A stretch of 64,000 nucleotides of DNA from Paenibacillus chibensis (GCF_004001045.1 NZ_BIMK01000010.1:124001-188000); one strand, 5' to 3'. Shown: positions 38,001 through 45,059, numbered from the stretch's first letter. The notes: generated from the letters alone by a model not told the origin. A program made the numbers and translations.

Positions 38001-38472
38001 TCGCCTCCGCAAAGCCTAGCTGATCCTCCTCGTGAATGACGGCATTGCCGCCGGAAGCAGCAGCGCTGCGGATGACCATATAGCCTTCTCTGCTCGACGG
38101 CTCAATGCTCCATTTTTCCTTATCCGATGCCCCTGCTTCTACGGTCTTCAGAGGCTGCGAACGCTGAGATGTTTGAGCGATGCTGATGTAGTGCCCCGTC
38201 TTGGCATTCTTGATGGTCGAGACTCCATCGGCCGATTCCACGATCCACCGGGCGGATTCATCGTTTGCTCCCGGCAACCCATATCTCACCGTCCCGTCGG
38301 ACGCCTCATACAACACATTGCTTTTCCACTTGTTCTTGATCATGACCTGACCGCCAGGGACTGTGCCCTGCGCCGATATCTCTCCGCTATTCTCTGCCGC
38401 GTAAGCCGGAAATGCAGACAATATCAGCAAAAGGGCCAACAGCCCCGCCATCGCAGGCCTCCATTTGCTCAT
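32095..38472 (-). CDS. Giant SLH-anchored GH87-like glucanase with seven beta-trefoil-like repeats
   Basis: A 2125-residue secreted wall-bound protein. Order: signal peptide (1-25); seven ~130-150-residue repeats (~40-1052) with W/YLYE-DG-V-YG, QW-IE, I-N--TGHY motifs like ricin-type trefoils; a jelly-roll segment (~1055-1320) with the YEAED opening; a parallel beta-helix (~1326-1705) beginning VTDFGAVPDDG-DDT and containing ADGINF-VGTSNS and GDDGIAMWS, the pattern I associate with GH87 alpha-1,3-glucanase/mycodextranase; a glycine-serine linker; a small domain; and three SLH modules (~1939-2125). The likely role is digestion of an alpha-glucan at the cell surface. GGAGGGGG precedes the ATG. 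A cre-like site lies upstream. Confidence 0.88.
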   Translation of the reverse strand: MSKWRPAMAGLLALLLILSAFPAYAAENSGEISAQGTVPGGQVMIKNKWKSNVLYEASDGTVRYGLPGANDESARWIVESADGVSTIKNAKTGHYISIAQTSQRSQPLKTVEAGASDKEKWSIEPSSREGYMVIRSAAASGGNAVIHEEDQLGFAEASADINITFESPQWAFVPVDNRSPVQLESRQRVGQVMVEKDGKVQYAKAEAGDMNAQWYLEPGDIPGSTLIRNRATGHLVTQNTTTWAGALAQDPDSKDPSLSEWLQKEAPDASGYVIFENVSSRPEADTENPITCWLHTQFDGDQDVRSNNWPGDLSNPSAQWRIVQVTDMKPVRIAAYSNEQTSSDFWYEANGQVKHGSLQDAGGDSLALWYIEDFDGNKRIRNASTGHYVTYGGSGIEAVAANAGEAQSQWVFRSSKDVDDYQTMESIAASGSYIAAASDGSLNVSTDASSLESQWQIVDPTASSNGEQTYIRIQNEWQPFYLYEQPDGTIKYGNQRTGDRRDQWSIEKYNGRKLFKNRETGHYMNIQDMPEGHIQATAITDPQQVEPGYMWSVKDLGGGTYLITSMMDYLPGKDADKFVSLQNLTKYAEYGVINPNWGSPHWKFITVSENKQQLFRFKLKDSNEYLYEKPTSQPTVGQVTYGDVEATDPYSIWFLEDSGNAVLLKNQGSGFYIALENIAGHEAEDDPAETVQTLKEIQPSWASVKWYVQKDGSTGLVRFKSGWAGHYLYAAADDSGAPALKMSKAPGAENKDAAQFEAIPVQAAAQPIPDQPVRIQSAANGQYLYENKSGVVLYGKPAADNGYSQWLIGRDGDRQTIRNRGTGHYLTLNKDYSFLESKGDTPQQDGTSFWSVTRSGQGDSVVIRSLFGDADDELVNVQNNAGYAERGLWPASWGSVQWKLETAAEKYTTPSMEEPRNLATSTPVQDDLNQILIRAYDSNQVLAEQGGRLTYVNSSEPQASAKWLLQDMNGRFLLKNAASGRYLSIDDKLGVQTVSGTSGLNVQWNIEEHLGYRTLTSAKAEGSLRYADRQPEYGLSGKTDTKALWSFEKVASNVVYPANQAFSSDDVLRFAVHAQADGEYEAHIGYKSDLELNISVSANGLDAQTISLKGGIASNTAAIKLKLRAGMNTVSVEGSPNAFSPSVITSLTVDHSTAKSYRGATLPYISYEAEDTKTNGEVIGPSRKYRSLASEASGRQAVTLQRTGDYVEFPLAKAANTMVLRYSIPDDDTGQGKEETLSLYINGVFKQSLHLTSKYAWEYGSYPWSNDPRQGSAHRFYDEIHAKIGDVPEGAVIRLEKSASDHAASYTLDLIDMEQVGSAYSMPEGFLSVTDFGAVPDDGADDTGAFRQALAEAEKQGKGVWFPAGTFEVGDGLLDLNSAIIRGAGMWNTTLNGAKFFGHGGRVEVYDLLIDGGINVRDDEAFTNAFHGAFGSGSVIQSVWIEHTKAGLWLTQPVGEKARTNGLYMMGLRIRDLMADGINFAVGTSNSMMEQSDIRYPGDDGIAMWSFTDAKLKDVNGDERTPSVNNTARFNTVSLPWLADNIVVFGGKDNKIQDNIAKDTIANGAGIAVSTRFTAEPFGGTTLVERNTLLRTGSYDSGYGVNLGAIWLYAGESSMNGEVIVRNNTVKDSTFAGLLAHGDFDIKHVLLNHLVIDGTGTNGIEATSGVKGLITVDNVIIRNDRMNMVSNPSTGLRFEEINQGFASVYKEPPVVDPGDPGAPGGGDGGSGGNSGSNGGSSGAAGASHTAAADAALQTAAAKAQPWIELKTDENGEIGFSAKALLAAAAADPDGSLKLIHGDLVYIFPLKQTEDLLKRSGGSDPNAVIRFAVSQLDAARQERLSASAKQQAITLIGLGFETSISVIRSGEAASVQNTSPLYLIRQYTLNEALNPQRSTVLLYDEASGTFRSVPALFAVENGHTVVTVKSTVNGVFTVAQVHPVMTDITGHWAQSEIEQLASKLIIKGEPDGRFAPGRAVTRAEFASMLFRALDLSAEGNDAPAFKDVGGAAWYSQAVGLAARLGIVTGYEDGTFRPNRTITREEMAVMAERAIRLIDQMKATASEPNGPIFKDAGRISAWAKTAVEFTASQGLVTGLPSGEFKPDQTTSRAEAAVMIKRILVALKLINE
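35315..38360 (-). repeat. Seven tandem ~140-codon beta-trefoil-like repeats
   Basis: Seven diverged copies inside the GH87-like gene, roughly at protein positions 40-180, 181-330, 331-470, 471-610, 611-775, 776-930 and 931-1052. Each keeps a LYE/WYE-G-V-YG strand, a W-IE strand, an I-N--TG-Y turn and a final QW strand. They are too diverged at the DNA level for recent duplication. Confidence 0.7.
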
Positions 38473-38517
38473 CGATGAACCCCCTCCACCAATTTGGACT
38501 TCCCCTTCATCTTAAAT

Positions 38518-38532
38518 TAAAAGCGCTTCCAA
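38518..38532 (-). promoter_or_regulatory. cre-like catabolite-repression site
   Basis: Minus-strand TTGGAAGCGCTTTTA has the palindromic GGAAGCGCTTTT core and fits the cre pattern at all positions but one. It is 46-60 bases before the ATG of the GH87-like gene, where CcpA would block transcription in rich sugar. Confidence 0.6.
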
Positions 38533-38677
38533 ACTGATGTGCGTTTCTTTGCGAACGAGGTGTTATTTTACGAAAATATATAAAATGAACGAAAGCTTAG
38601 CCCGGCGTTCCTTGGATTCTATCCGGAATCCGGGTGAGAAGCCTTCCATCTTCTTAAGTTTTTATAGAAAAAAACCG

Positions 38678-38705
38678 TTTCCGGAACGGAAACGGCTTGC
38701 TCATC
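38678..38705 (-). terminator. Terminator after the 164-residue membrane-anchored protein gene
   Basis: On the minus strand CCGTTTCCG pairs with CGGAAACGG around a three-base loop, followed by seven T residues. Confidence 0.85.
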
Positions 38706-38722
38706 CATTAAAATTAGATTCA

Positions 38723-39217
38723 TTACGGAGTGAAGACAACAACCCGATTTCCCTCCGCTGGTTCAAGTGTAAGCTCCTGATCCTGCTGTATTTCTTTCAC
38801 ATCTGTAAAATCCGCCTCCGCGCGATTCAACGTCACGTCAAGGACCACCTTCCCATCCTTCATGAATACGAGCTTATTCAGCGAATCATCATCGAGCGGG
38901 TATTCCCCCAGAAAGGTCCGCTCCAGCAAATAATCGAAATAGGAATGGCTCGTGCTCCAGCGAATGGCGGTGGTTTTCTCCATTTCGCTCTTGGAGGTAT
39001 AGGGATGAAACACATAAACCCGGTCCCACTCGACCGAAGTCAAATCCGATAATTTGAATGCCTGATGACGGGACATGGCTGCCTGCAGGTGGAGGGAGAA
39101 CTCCTTCGCGCCCTGGTTTGCAATCTGCTGCGACTGAAACGAGAAAAAACTGACGCCAAAAGGGATCAGTAAAATCACTACCAGTATAGTGGGGATCAGC
39201 AGCTTTTTCATGTTCAT
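38723..39217 (-). CDS. Membrane-anchored protein of unknown function
   Basis: A 164-residue protein with one N-terminal membrane segment (LLIPTILVVILLIPFGVSFFSF) and an extracellular domain of ~135 residues. The domain has VYVFHPYTSK, a WSTSHSYFDYLLER stretch and the ending EPAEGNRVVVFTP. It lacks a lipobox Cys. I do not recognise the family. The ATG at 39217 is chosen because GAGGAA lies eight bases upstream. It is monocistronic with its own terminator. Confidence 0.7.
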   Translation of the reverse strand: MNMKKLLIPTILVVILLIPFGVSFFSFQSQQIANQGAKEFSLHLQAAMSRHQAFKLSDLTSVEWDRVYVFHPYTSKSEMEKTTAIRWSTSHSYFDYLLERTFLGEYPLDDDSLNKLVFMKDGKVVLDVTLNRAEADFTDVKEIQQDQELTLEPAEGNRVVVFTP

Positions 39218-39322
39218 ATCCGGTTCCTCATTCAATTCATAGTAAATTCATTGGATATATAAGAATTTCCTATATCATACCTTCTTCCAGCGTTGGTTTC
39301 CAGCTTTTTTTGGCAAAAAAAC

Positions 39323-39365
39323 AAAAAAAGGACAGGCTCCATTCATGAAAGCCTGCCCTTTTTTA
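39323..39365. terminator. Terminator, usable on both strands
   Basis: AAAGGaCAGGCT pairs with AGCCTGcCCTTT (one opposed mismatch, 12-base region) and is flanked by A- and T-runs. It lies 33 bases past the stop of the 94-residue gene. Confidence 0.8.
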
Positions 39366-39397
39366 CATGGGTCCTAACTCAGATCAGCAGTCTGCGT

Positions 39398-39682
39398 TTA
39401 GAATTCAAACGTAGCCACCTGAATCGTGCCGAAGGCCGGGGTTGCACCCGTCAGCAGCGCTGCGACCAACAAACCTTTTACAGAGAGCGTCAAGCTGTTT
39501 ATGGCTGGAATGACGTAAGTGATTACCGGAGCGTCAACTCTCGTAATGACCAGGCTCACCGGGTTGGTCGAGTTGTTCTGAACGGTAACCGCCGCGTTCG
39601 TGCCGCCTTCCAGATTTTCGTAATAGGATTTGCCGACATTCGGTGCCAGATCGAAAAATTGTTGCGGAAGAAGAAGCGCCAT
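39398..39682 (-). CDS. 94-residue beta-rich protein, possible surface or spore-appendage-type subunit
   Basis: A Cys-free, strongly beta-strand, Asn/Thr/Val-rich protein (FFDLAPNVGKSYYENLEGG, then VTVQNNSTNPVSLVIT and IPAINSLTLSV). Alternating valine strands and an IPAINS turn resemble the jelly-roll subunits of endospore appendages (DUF3992/Ena type), but the family's N-terminal cysteines are absent, so this is only a hint. The ATG at 39682 has a near-perfect AAGGGAGGTGAT; the GTG at 39691 overlaps that site. It is monocistronic. CATAGAATA upstream (39714-39722, minus) resembles a sigma-K -10, without a convincing -35. Confidence 0.65.
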   Translation of the reverse strand: MALLLPQQFFDLAPNVGKSYYENLEGGTNAAVTVQNNSTNPVSLVITRVDAPVITYVIPAINSLTLSVKGLLVAALLTGATPAFGTIQVATFEF

Positions 39683-39820
39683 GCCGATCACCTCCCTTCT
39701 CTCAAGGATATGATATTCTATGACGAAATCTATAAAATGAAGCGATGATTGTCATAGTTTCATAGTCCATTTTAAGAGAGAGAATCGGTTTATCGTTGAG
39801 CTAAGAAAACAGGTTCAGCG

Positions 39821-40372
39821 TCAAAGCTTGCCGCTTTCCGTCCACTCGCCCTCATACTCATGGATGATGCCTTCTGCATCGGTCTTCAGCAAGGCCGAGT
39901 AACCGCTCGATGAGCGGTATTCGTATTCGCCATCCTGCAAGCGGGTATAGATTTGCTGAAGCGGCCTCACGTCAAATTCCGGAAATCGGACCCACGCAGC
40001 CGTCACTTCCGCGGAATCACCGACTTTAAGCCCCAATCTCCGGATCGGAAGCACATTCGTTGACGGTGTTGCGCCGATATCAATATCCAGTAATCCGTCC
40101 AGCTCGGGAAGCGGGATGCCGTCGCACGTCCAGCGATGCTCCTCGTCCTTCCGCAAACGGATGGTCTGAACTTCATGCTGCCGGTTGTAATCGATATCCA
40201 CTTCCACGGTGTTCCCTGATTCATCGCATATCACGCTGTATTCGACGAATGAGGATTCATTCTTCTCTGCACGAATGACTCTGCCGCGGATGCTCGTCCG
40301 CTTCCCCAAGCTATGCATGCAATATTCCATGCCCGTTCCATCCACACGCTTCCATATGATGGTCGTTTCCAT
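39821..40372 (-). CDS. Putative glycolipid-binding domain protein (DUF1089-like)
   Basis: A 183-residue soluble protein. The sequence pattern (IIWKRVDGTGMEYC opening, a YSVICDESGNTVEV strand, DIDIGATPSTNVLPIRR, then AAWVRFPEF-VRPLQQ and a Y-Y-SS--Y-ALL ending) fits the putative glycolipid-binding family known from Pseudomonas structures. The ligand is not established. The ATG at 40372 has ACAGGAGA upstream; the 17-residue extension is rejected. Confidence 0.7.
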   Translation of the reverse strand: METTIIWKRVDGTGMEYCMHSLGKRTSIRGRVIRAEKNESSFVEYSVICDESGNTVEVDIDYNRQHEVQTIRLRKDEEHRWTCDGIPLPELDGLLDIDIGATPSTNVLPIRRLGLKVGDSAEVTAAWVRFPEFDVRPLQQIYTRLQDGEYEYRSSSGYSALLKTDAEGIIHEYEGEWTESGKL

Positions 40373-40454
40373 GCCTGCACTCTCCTGTCCTGAGCTATTA
40401 TCTATGGCATGACGCGAACTCAAATAAATACGGAGGCTGCCGCCTCCGCATCCA

Positions 40455-41216
40455 TTAGAACAGTTTAAACTTCTTCTTCTGATAGAACGGCTCGATCGAC
40501 TTAAAATAATCGTATACGCCCGAATCCTCGGACAGCTCGATGAAGTCGACGGGAGGATTCGGCACCTGCACCGATCCCGCGATGCGACCCGCTTGCTGCA
40601 TCAGAGCTTCCCGGTCGCCGGTAAACTCGATCGCGATCAACGTATGCGGACTTTCATCCGTATCCGGGTTGAAGTAATGAGCATGATATGCCGATGTCAC
40701 GTTTTTCATCGTTTTGAACAGGCCGCTCAGTGCCTCCAGCAGCTCGGTCGGCTGTATGGCAGCCTGTCCGATCATAATTTGCGTATCCTTCTCCAGCTCC
40801 CGGCTCGCCACCTGCTGAAACATCGATCCGTCCAATAGCGAAGCGATCTCTCCGGGCAAAAACTCCTTGCCATAGCTGGAGCCGGGATTCAGCAGTACCG
40901 CCGTGCCACGGGTCAGATCAAAAAAATCTTTTGCTTTCATCGAAATGAACTGGGCTTCTTCCTTGATAAACTGCTGCAGCCGCAGCAGCGACGTGAAGAT
41001 CGGTACGTAATCCGTCCCGTTATATTGCACGTTGATCAGGTTGATGCGGTCCCCCGAAACCAGCGTCTGATGCTGATGGTCCCGGGCTTGCATCCCCACC
41101 TGAATCGTATAAACCTCCGACTCCAGCAGCTCGCGGTAAAAGTCTTCTCTGGCGATCGGATACTGCGCTGCCATCACCAGTTGTTCCTCCAGCTTGTTTT
41201 GGGGTTCAAATTCCAT
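40455..41216 (-). CDS. SseB-family protein
   Basis: A 253-residue protein with the N-terminal SseB domain (EEQLVMAAQYPIAREDFYREL; DYVPIFTSLLRLQQFI) and the C-terminal SseB domain (GQAAIQPTELLEALSGLFK; TLIAIEFTGDREALMQ; FYQKKKFKLF). SseB was first linked to serine sensitivity in E. coli; in Gram-positive bacteria the role is unknown. The ATG has AAAGGAG upstream. A GNAT gene precedes it by 29 bases, so they are probably cotranscribed. Confidence 0.85.
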   Translation of the reverse strand: MEFEPQNKLEEQLVMAAQYPIAREDFYRELLESEVYTIQVGMQARDHQHQTLVSGDRINLINVQYNGTDYVPIFTSLLRLQQFIKEEAQFISMKAKDFFDLTRGTAVLLNPGSSYGKEFLPGEIASLLDGSMFQQVASRELEKDTQIMIGQAAIQPTELLEALSGLFKTMKNVTSAYHAHYFNPDTDESPHTLIAIEFTGDREALMQQAGRIAGSVQVPNPPVDFIELSEDSGVYDYFKSIEPFYQKKKFKLF

Positions 41217-41245
41217 TGCTGCATGCTCCTTTCATGATGAACCGG

Positions 41246-41701
41246 TTATCGCTGCACCAAGCTCAAAAAATAATGTTCGAATTCCGTATCCTTCTCATAA
41301 CCGGACTGCTCGTAAAGACGCTGCGCTGTCAGGTTATCTTTGGCGGTGGATAACTCCAGACCCTTCACCTGAAGCGCTGATGCATATTCCCTCGCGGCTT
41401 CCAAGAGTTTCGCCGCCGCCCCCTGCTTGCGGCAAACCGGTTTCACATAAAGATCGTTCAGGATGAACATGCGCTGCATGGAAACCGACGAGAAGGAAGG
41501 GTACAGCTGGGTAAAGCCCATCGCCTGCCCCGATTCGTCCCTGGCAATGAATAGGATGGACTCCTTCAAGGCCAGCCGCTCGGACAGGAAAACACGTGTC
41601 CCCTCCAGATCCGATTCCTGCTTGTAAAACATCCGGTATTCATTAAACAAGACTGCCAAATCCTCAAGATCATCGGCAGACGCCTGATACACATTGGCCA
41701 T
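41246..41701 (-). CDS. GNAT-family N-acetyltransferase
   Basis: A 151-residue GNAT with the ADDLEDLAVLFNEYRMFY opening of a common subfamily, LNDLYVKPVCRKQGAAAKLLE as the acetyl-CoA site and NLTAQRLYEQSGYEKD near the end. The CoA loop reads R-KQG-A-A, slightly off the usual RGxGxG/A. The start is 41701 or 41707; AAGGA is better spaced for 41701. The SseB-family gene follows 29 bases later. The substrate is unknown. Confidence 0.83.
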   Translation of the reverse strand: MANVYQASADDLEDLAVLFNEYRMFYKQESDLEGTRVFLSERLALKESILFIARDESGQAMGFTQLYPSFSSVSMQRMFILNDLYVKPVCRKQGAAAKLLEAAREYASALQVKGLELSTAKDNLTAQRLYEQSGYEKDTEFEHYFLSLVQR

Positions 41702-41759
41702 GGGCATTCATTCCTTCATTATGTATTCAAGATATGCTTCCTATTGTACAGCAAACCCG

Positions 41760-42590
41760 CTACATCGTCACCGGACCCTGCGCAGGCACGGACGGTTTCG
41801 CGGACGGAATCTCGTATTTCACCTCCGAATAATTATGGACCAGAAGCTCCTCCATAATGGTCAGCCCCGTCTTTTTGTCCACGACTCTTCGCCAGATTTC
41901 GTTCTCCCTGTAGTTTTTTCCGTCCTTAACATGGAACTGGTGGTTCCGTTCCTCCATGTGATAGGCATAAGGCCATTCCTCTCCACAGTTCAGCGTCCCT
42001 TTCAAATGCTCATCCGTCAGCCACAGGTTGAACTGAAACGGCTGTGAAGTGGAGTTATGAAACCGCAAATCGACGTAATTGTAAAATACGCTCGCTCCGC
42101 TGCCGAAGGGCAGCACCCGGTGATCATCCGGAAACGGATCAAAACTGTGGTGATGGCGTTCCGCTACTTCGAGCGGAGAGTGGAGCGCAAGCCAGTACAG
42201 CAGGTTAGCCAGCTGGCATAAGCCTCCGCCGATGCCGGTTCTCACCTCTCCCCGCGACAGCTGCAGTCCTTCAATGTATCCTTTGCGCTTGGAGGGCTTG
42301 CCTACCAGTTTCCAATAGGAAAAGGTTTCTCCCGGCTGGATAATCACGCCGTTCATTCTGCTTATAGCGATGCCGAGGTTCGTAATTTTGTTCTCCTGCA
42401 GTCTTGGATCCGAGGAACCAAGCTTACGCCGGAGGAGCGATTGATGCCGTTTCATGACTTGAGGCAGCGGGGATTCGCTTCGCTGCGTGGCAAACGTGCT
42501 GAATTGGTTGTGCAGGCTTCGCGACCAGCGAAGCTGGTGTACGCGCAGGGTGTAAGCAAAAGGGATTTTAACGAGGATTTTCTTCAACAT
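41760..42590 (-). CDS. VanW-family protein
   Basis: A 276-residue protein of the VanW family. The core motif GETFSYWKLVGKPSKRKGY, then G-GGGLCQLANLLYWLALHSP, ERHHHSFDPFPD and GSGASVFYNYVDLRF, is typical. VanW is an accessory protein of the vanB cluster with unknown activity, and homologues are widespread without resistance. There is no signal peptide and no van ligase nearby, so a resistance role is not implied. The ATG has AGGTGA upstream. Confidence 0.88.
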   Translation of the reverse strand: MLKKILVKIPFAYTLRVHQLRWSRSLHNQFSTFATQRSESPLPQVMKRHQSLLRRKLGSSDPRLQENKITNLGIAISRMNGVIIQPGETFSYWKLVGKPSKRKGYIEGLQLSRGEVRTGIGGGLCQLANLLYWLALHSPLEVAERHHHSFDPFPDDHRVLPFGSGASVFYNYVDLRFHNSTSQPFQFNLWLTDEHLKGTLNCGEEWPYAYHMEERNHQFHVKDGKNYRENEIWRRVVDKKTGLTIMEELLVHNYSEVKYEIPSAKPSVPAQGPVTM

Positions 42591-42655
42591 GAATTATTTT
42601 CACCTGTCCAGTCAAGGCAAATTTTTATTGAGTTTTCATATCATTTAATACCGTG

Positions 42656-42739
42656 TCATCCAGCGAACCGTCCGACAACATCCTCAAGCAGCTCCGGCTC
42701 CAGCGACTGCACTTCCAATACTGTTATCTCGTCTTTCAA
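42656..42739 (-). CDS. Possible 27-residue small ORF with strong ribosome site
   Basis: A TTG start at 42739 is preceded by GGAAGGAGG with eight bases of spacing, and the frame runs 27 codons (KDEITVLEVQSLEPELL, then EDVVGRFAG) to a TGA. It is acidic and could be one helix. It sits in the 327-base gap between the GyrI-like gene and vanW, 65 bases ahead of the vanW start. It may be a real small protein, a leader, or a fragment of a lost gene. Nothing else was seen in this gap. Confidence 0.35.
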   Translation of the reverse strand: MKDEITVLEVQSLEPELLEDVVGRFAG

Positions 42740-42917
42740 GCGGCGTTCCTCCTTCCCAGTCTATTCCTCTCCTTATGTACGAAAAACGGCTTCCAATTGT
42801 TTCAGTGCGGCAGAGGATTATTTTTGATTGAAGATGCCGAACGAAAAACAGATCAACGAAGATGATTACAGTGAATGACCGTCGTTGATCTGAATGGTTT
42901 AATCTAAGGCCGTCAAG

Positions 42918-43394
42918 TCAGATCGATTTTATTGGGACACAAATTTCGCATAGATTACGGTGAAGCAAATCATAACCAGTGTATTTTTCTACAATCGGTT
43001 TGTTGTCCACCTGATATCCCAGGCTGTGTACGGCCGGAAAAATGTCTGCCCAAGCTCTTTGCATCGCCTCTGCGGTATGCCGGATCTTGAAAACAACATA
43101 ATCTCCGCCAATAAATTCGCTTTCGCAGACGCCATCATTCATGAGGTCATCTTCCGTAATGATTGTATCTTCGGAAATAACGATACATGCATCATATCGG
43201 CAATGCTCAGGAAGCGTGGTTTGGGGATGATCTTGCGGAATTCCGAACAATATAGCCGACTCAGTCAGCAAACCCTTTGCCTTCGCCCAGCGTTTCAGAT
43301 GTTCCATCGCTTGCACATTGCCCGGGCAGTACGGACCGGTCTGTCGGACATACGCAAGACGGTAATTCGGAATTCCTTCGACTCTCATTTCCAT
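42918..43394 (-). CDS. GyrI-like / SbmC-type small-molecule-binding protein
   Basis: A 158-residue stand-alone GyrI-like (AraC effector-binding) domain. The pattern YRLAYVRQTGPY, WAKAKGLL, FGIPQDHP, CRYDACIVI, GGDYVVFKIRHTAEAM and the closing NLCEICVPI fits well. Such proteins bind hydrophobic or cyclic compounds; some hydrolyse them (cyclopropanoid hydrolases) and SbmC protects gyrase. The Glu of CEICVPI that is important in hydrolytic members is present. The ATG has AGAGGGAGA upstream. It is divergent from the MFS transporter gene. Confidence 0.82.
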   Translation of the reverse strand: MEMRVEGIPNYRLAYVRQTGPYCPGNVQAMEHLKRWAKAKGLLTESAILFGIPQDHPQTTLPEHCRYDACIVISEDTIITEDDLMNDGVCESEFIGGDYVVFKIRHTAEAMQRAWADIFPAVHSLGYQVDNKPIVEKYTGYDLLHRNLCEICVPIKSI

Positions 43395-43669
43395 GAAATT
43401 GTCTCCCTCTTCTCTTGGATAATCCTTACATTTCGGATGCTAACATGATATAAAATATTATTCATTTGTTTTTTTGGTCATGTTGTTATCGTTGTTGGAC
43501 GAGGATGGTAAACACGTATATGAGGATCTTTCTTCCCTTCGCCTTCAAATTCGATTACACAACCTGTCCCCCTATGACGGACATCTTCCAAATTCTGCTT
43601 CCCTCCGGTAGATTCCCTTGCTACAATGGGATAGGACTTATCATGTGGACAAACGGAGGATCAGACATC

Positions 43670-44938
43670 ATGCATGTGCTGCATGCGCTCACATCAGGTT
43701 GGAAACATCTCGGACGCAATATCAAACTCTTTTTTCTCGCGAATCTGCTCTACCAGATCGGGACGGGCATGTTTTCCGTGCTCTACAATTTATACATTCA
43801 AGCGCTGGGCTACAGCGATACGATGAACGGCACGATCGTCAGCGTCCAATCTCTCGCGACCGCGCTCATTTTCATTCCGATCGGCCTGATCGCCGACCGT
43901 GTCAGCCACCGGTTTCTGCTGATGCTCGGGGCGCTGCTGACTGGCGTTACCTTCATGGGCCGGGCTTTTGCCGGCGCGGAATCCGGGCTGATCGTCCTGG
44001 CGGTCGCTGCCGGTCTGTTCGCCGCCTTTTTCCAGGTCATCGCGGTTCCGTTCCTTGCCGAGAATACGGATAAAGAGCAGCGGCTCAAAATGTTCAGCTT
44101 TCATTTCTCGCTCGTGCTGGCGGCCCAGGTGCTGGGGAGCAGCGGTGGCGGATTTCTCGCGGACCTGCTGCAGCAGGCCGGATGGGACAAAATCCGCAGC
44201 CTGCAGGCCGTGCTGTTCATCGGCGGGGCGGCCAGCGCGGTCGCTTTTGTACCGCTGATGTTCGTCAAGCCTGTCAAAGCGAAGGTCATGATCGAGGCAC
44301 GGGAGCCGGAAACGCCCGCAAGACGTCCTGTCCATGCCAAGGACGACTGGAAAACGATTCTCAAATTCACGCTTGCGCAGCTTATTGTCGGGACGGGCTC
44401 CGGTCTGGTCGTACCGTATTTGAACCTGTACTTCAGCAACCGCTTCGCCGTTTCCTTGACGGCCGTAGGCGTCCTGATCTCGCTCGGACAGGTTATGACC
44501 ATCGTATCGATGCTGATCGGCCCGACGCTGGCGCGGCGCGTCGGACCGGTAAAAGCCGTGGTGCTGTTTCAGATGATGTCGCTGCCGTTCCTGCTGCTCA
44601 CCGGATTCACGAACCTGCTCTTCATGGCCTCGGTGAGCTTCCTGTTCCGGCAGGCACTGATGAACGCGGCGAACCCGATTCAGTCCTCCATCATGGTGGA
44701 CCGGGTATCCGACGCGCGGCGCGGCATCGCCAATTCCATGACGCAGACGGCTTTTATGCTCGGCTGGGCCACGATGGGGCCGGTGCAGTCCTTCCTTTTG
44801 ACTTCGTATGGAACCTATTGGGGCTATGCGATTACCTTCAGCATGACCGGCGTGCTCTATATCAGCGCATCGGCGATCTATTATTTCATGTTCAAGGAAC
44901 GGAGAACCTCAGCTTCCAAAGCTGCGGCCCCCTTGTAA
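43670..44938 (+). CDS. MFS transporter
   Basis: A 422-residue membrane transporter with 12 likely helices in two halves. The family loop between helices 2 and 3 reads GLIADRVSHRFLLMLG, with a related segment (ARRVGPVKAV) in the second half, and a central loop at ~190-215 rich in Glu/Arg. It resembles drug or sugar exporters of the major facilitator superfamily, driven by proton motive force; the substrate is unknown. The ATG at 43670 has GGAGGA nine bases upstream; ~68 codons of open frame before it are AT-rich promoter DNA. It is divergent from the GyrI-like gene. Confidence 0.87.
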   Translation: MHVLHALTSGWKHLGRNIKLFFLANLLYQIGTGMFSVLYNLYIQALGYSDTMNGTIVSVQSLATALIFIPIGLIADRVSHRFLLMLGALLTGVTFMGRAFAGAESGLIVLAVAAGLFAAFFQVIAVPFLAENTDKEQRLKMFSFHFSLVLAAQVLGSSGGGFLADLLQQAGWDKIRSLQAVLFIGGAASAVAFVPLMFVKPVKAKVMIEAREPETPARRPVHAKDDWKTILKFTLAQLIVGTGSGLVVPYLNLYFSNRFAVSLTAVGVLISLGQVMTIVSMLIGPTLARRVGPVKAVVLFQMMSLPFLLLTGFTNLLFMASVSFLFRQALMNAANPIQSSIMVDRVSDARRGIANSMTQTAFMLGWATMGPVQSFLLTSYGTYWGYAITFSMTGVLYISASAIYYFMFKERRTSASKAAAPL

Positions 44939-45005
44939 AACGCGCAGTTTCACTTCACAAAAAGAGGGCGTTAAAGACCGAACCTTTCCACTCCGTCCCG
45001 AAACT

Positions 45006-45046
45006 AAAAAAGCCTGCTCATGCTTATCAAGCATGAACAGGCTTTT
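45006..45046. terminator. Bidirectional terminator between MFS gene and sugar-isomerase gene
   Basis: AAGCCTGcTCATGC pairs with GCATGAaCAGGCTT around a seven-base loop, with T-runs on both strands. It serves two convergent genes. Confidence 0.9.
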
Positions 45047-45059
45047 CGCGTATAACCGG

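Noticed and set aside
39714..39722. Sigma-K-like -10 (CATAGAATA) upstream of the 94-residue gene
   Set aside because: No matching -35 element at the right spacing; kept only as a hint, not as a promoter feature.
40455..43394. SseB, VanW and GyrI-like genes as a resistance island
   Set aside because: No mobility genes, flanking repeats or van core genes were seen; all are widespread chromosomal families.
43466..43669. 68-codon N-terminal extension of the MFS transporter
   Set aside because: It is AT-rich, Cys-rich and lacks a ribosome site, whereas GGAGGA marks the ATG at 43670.
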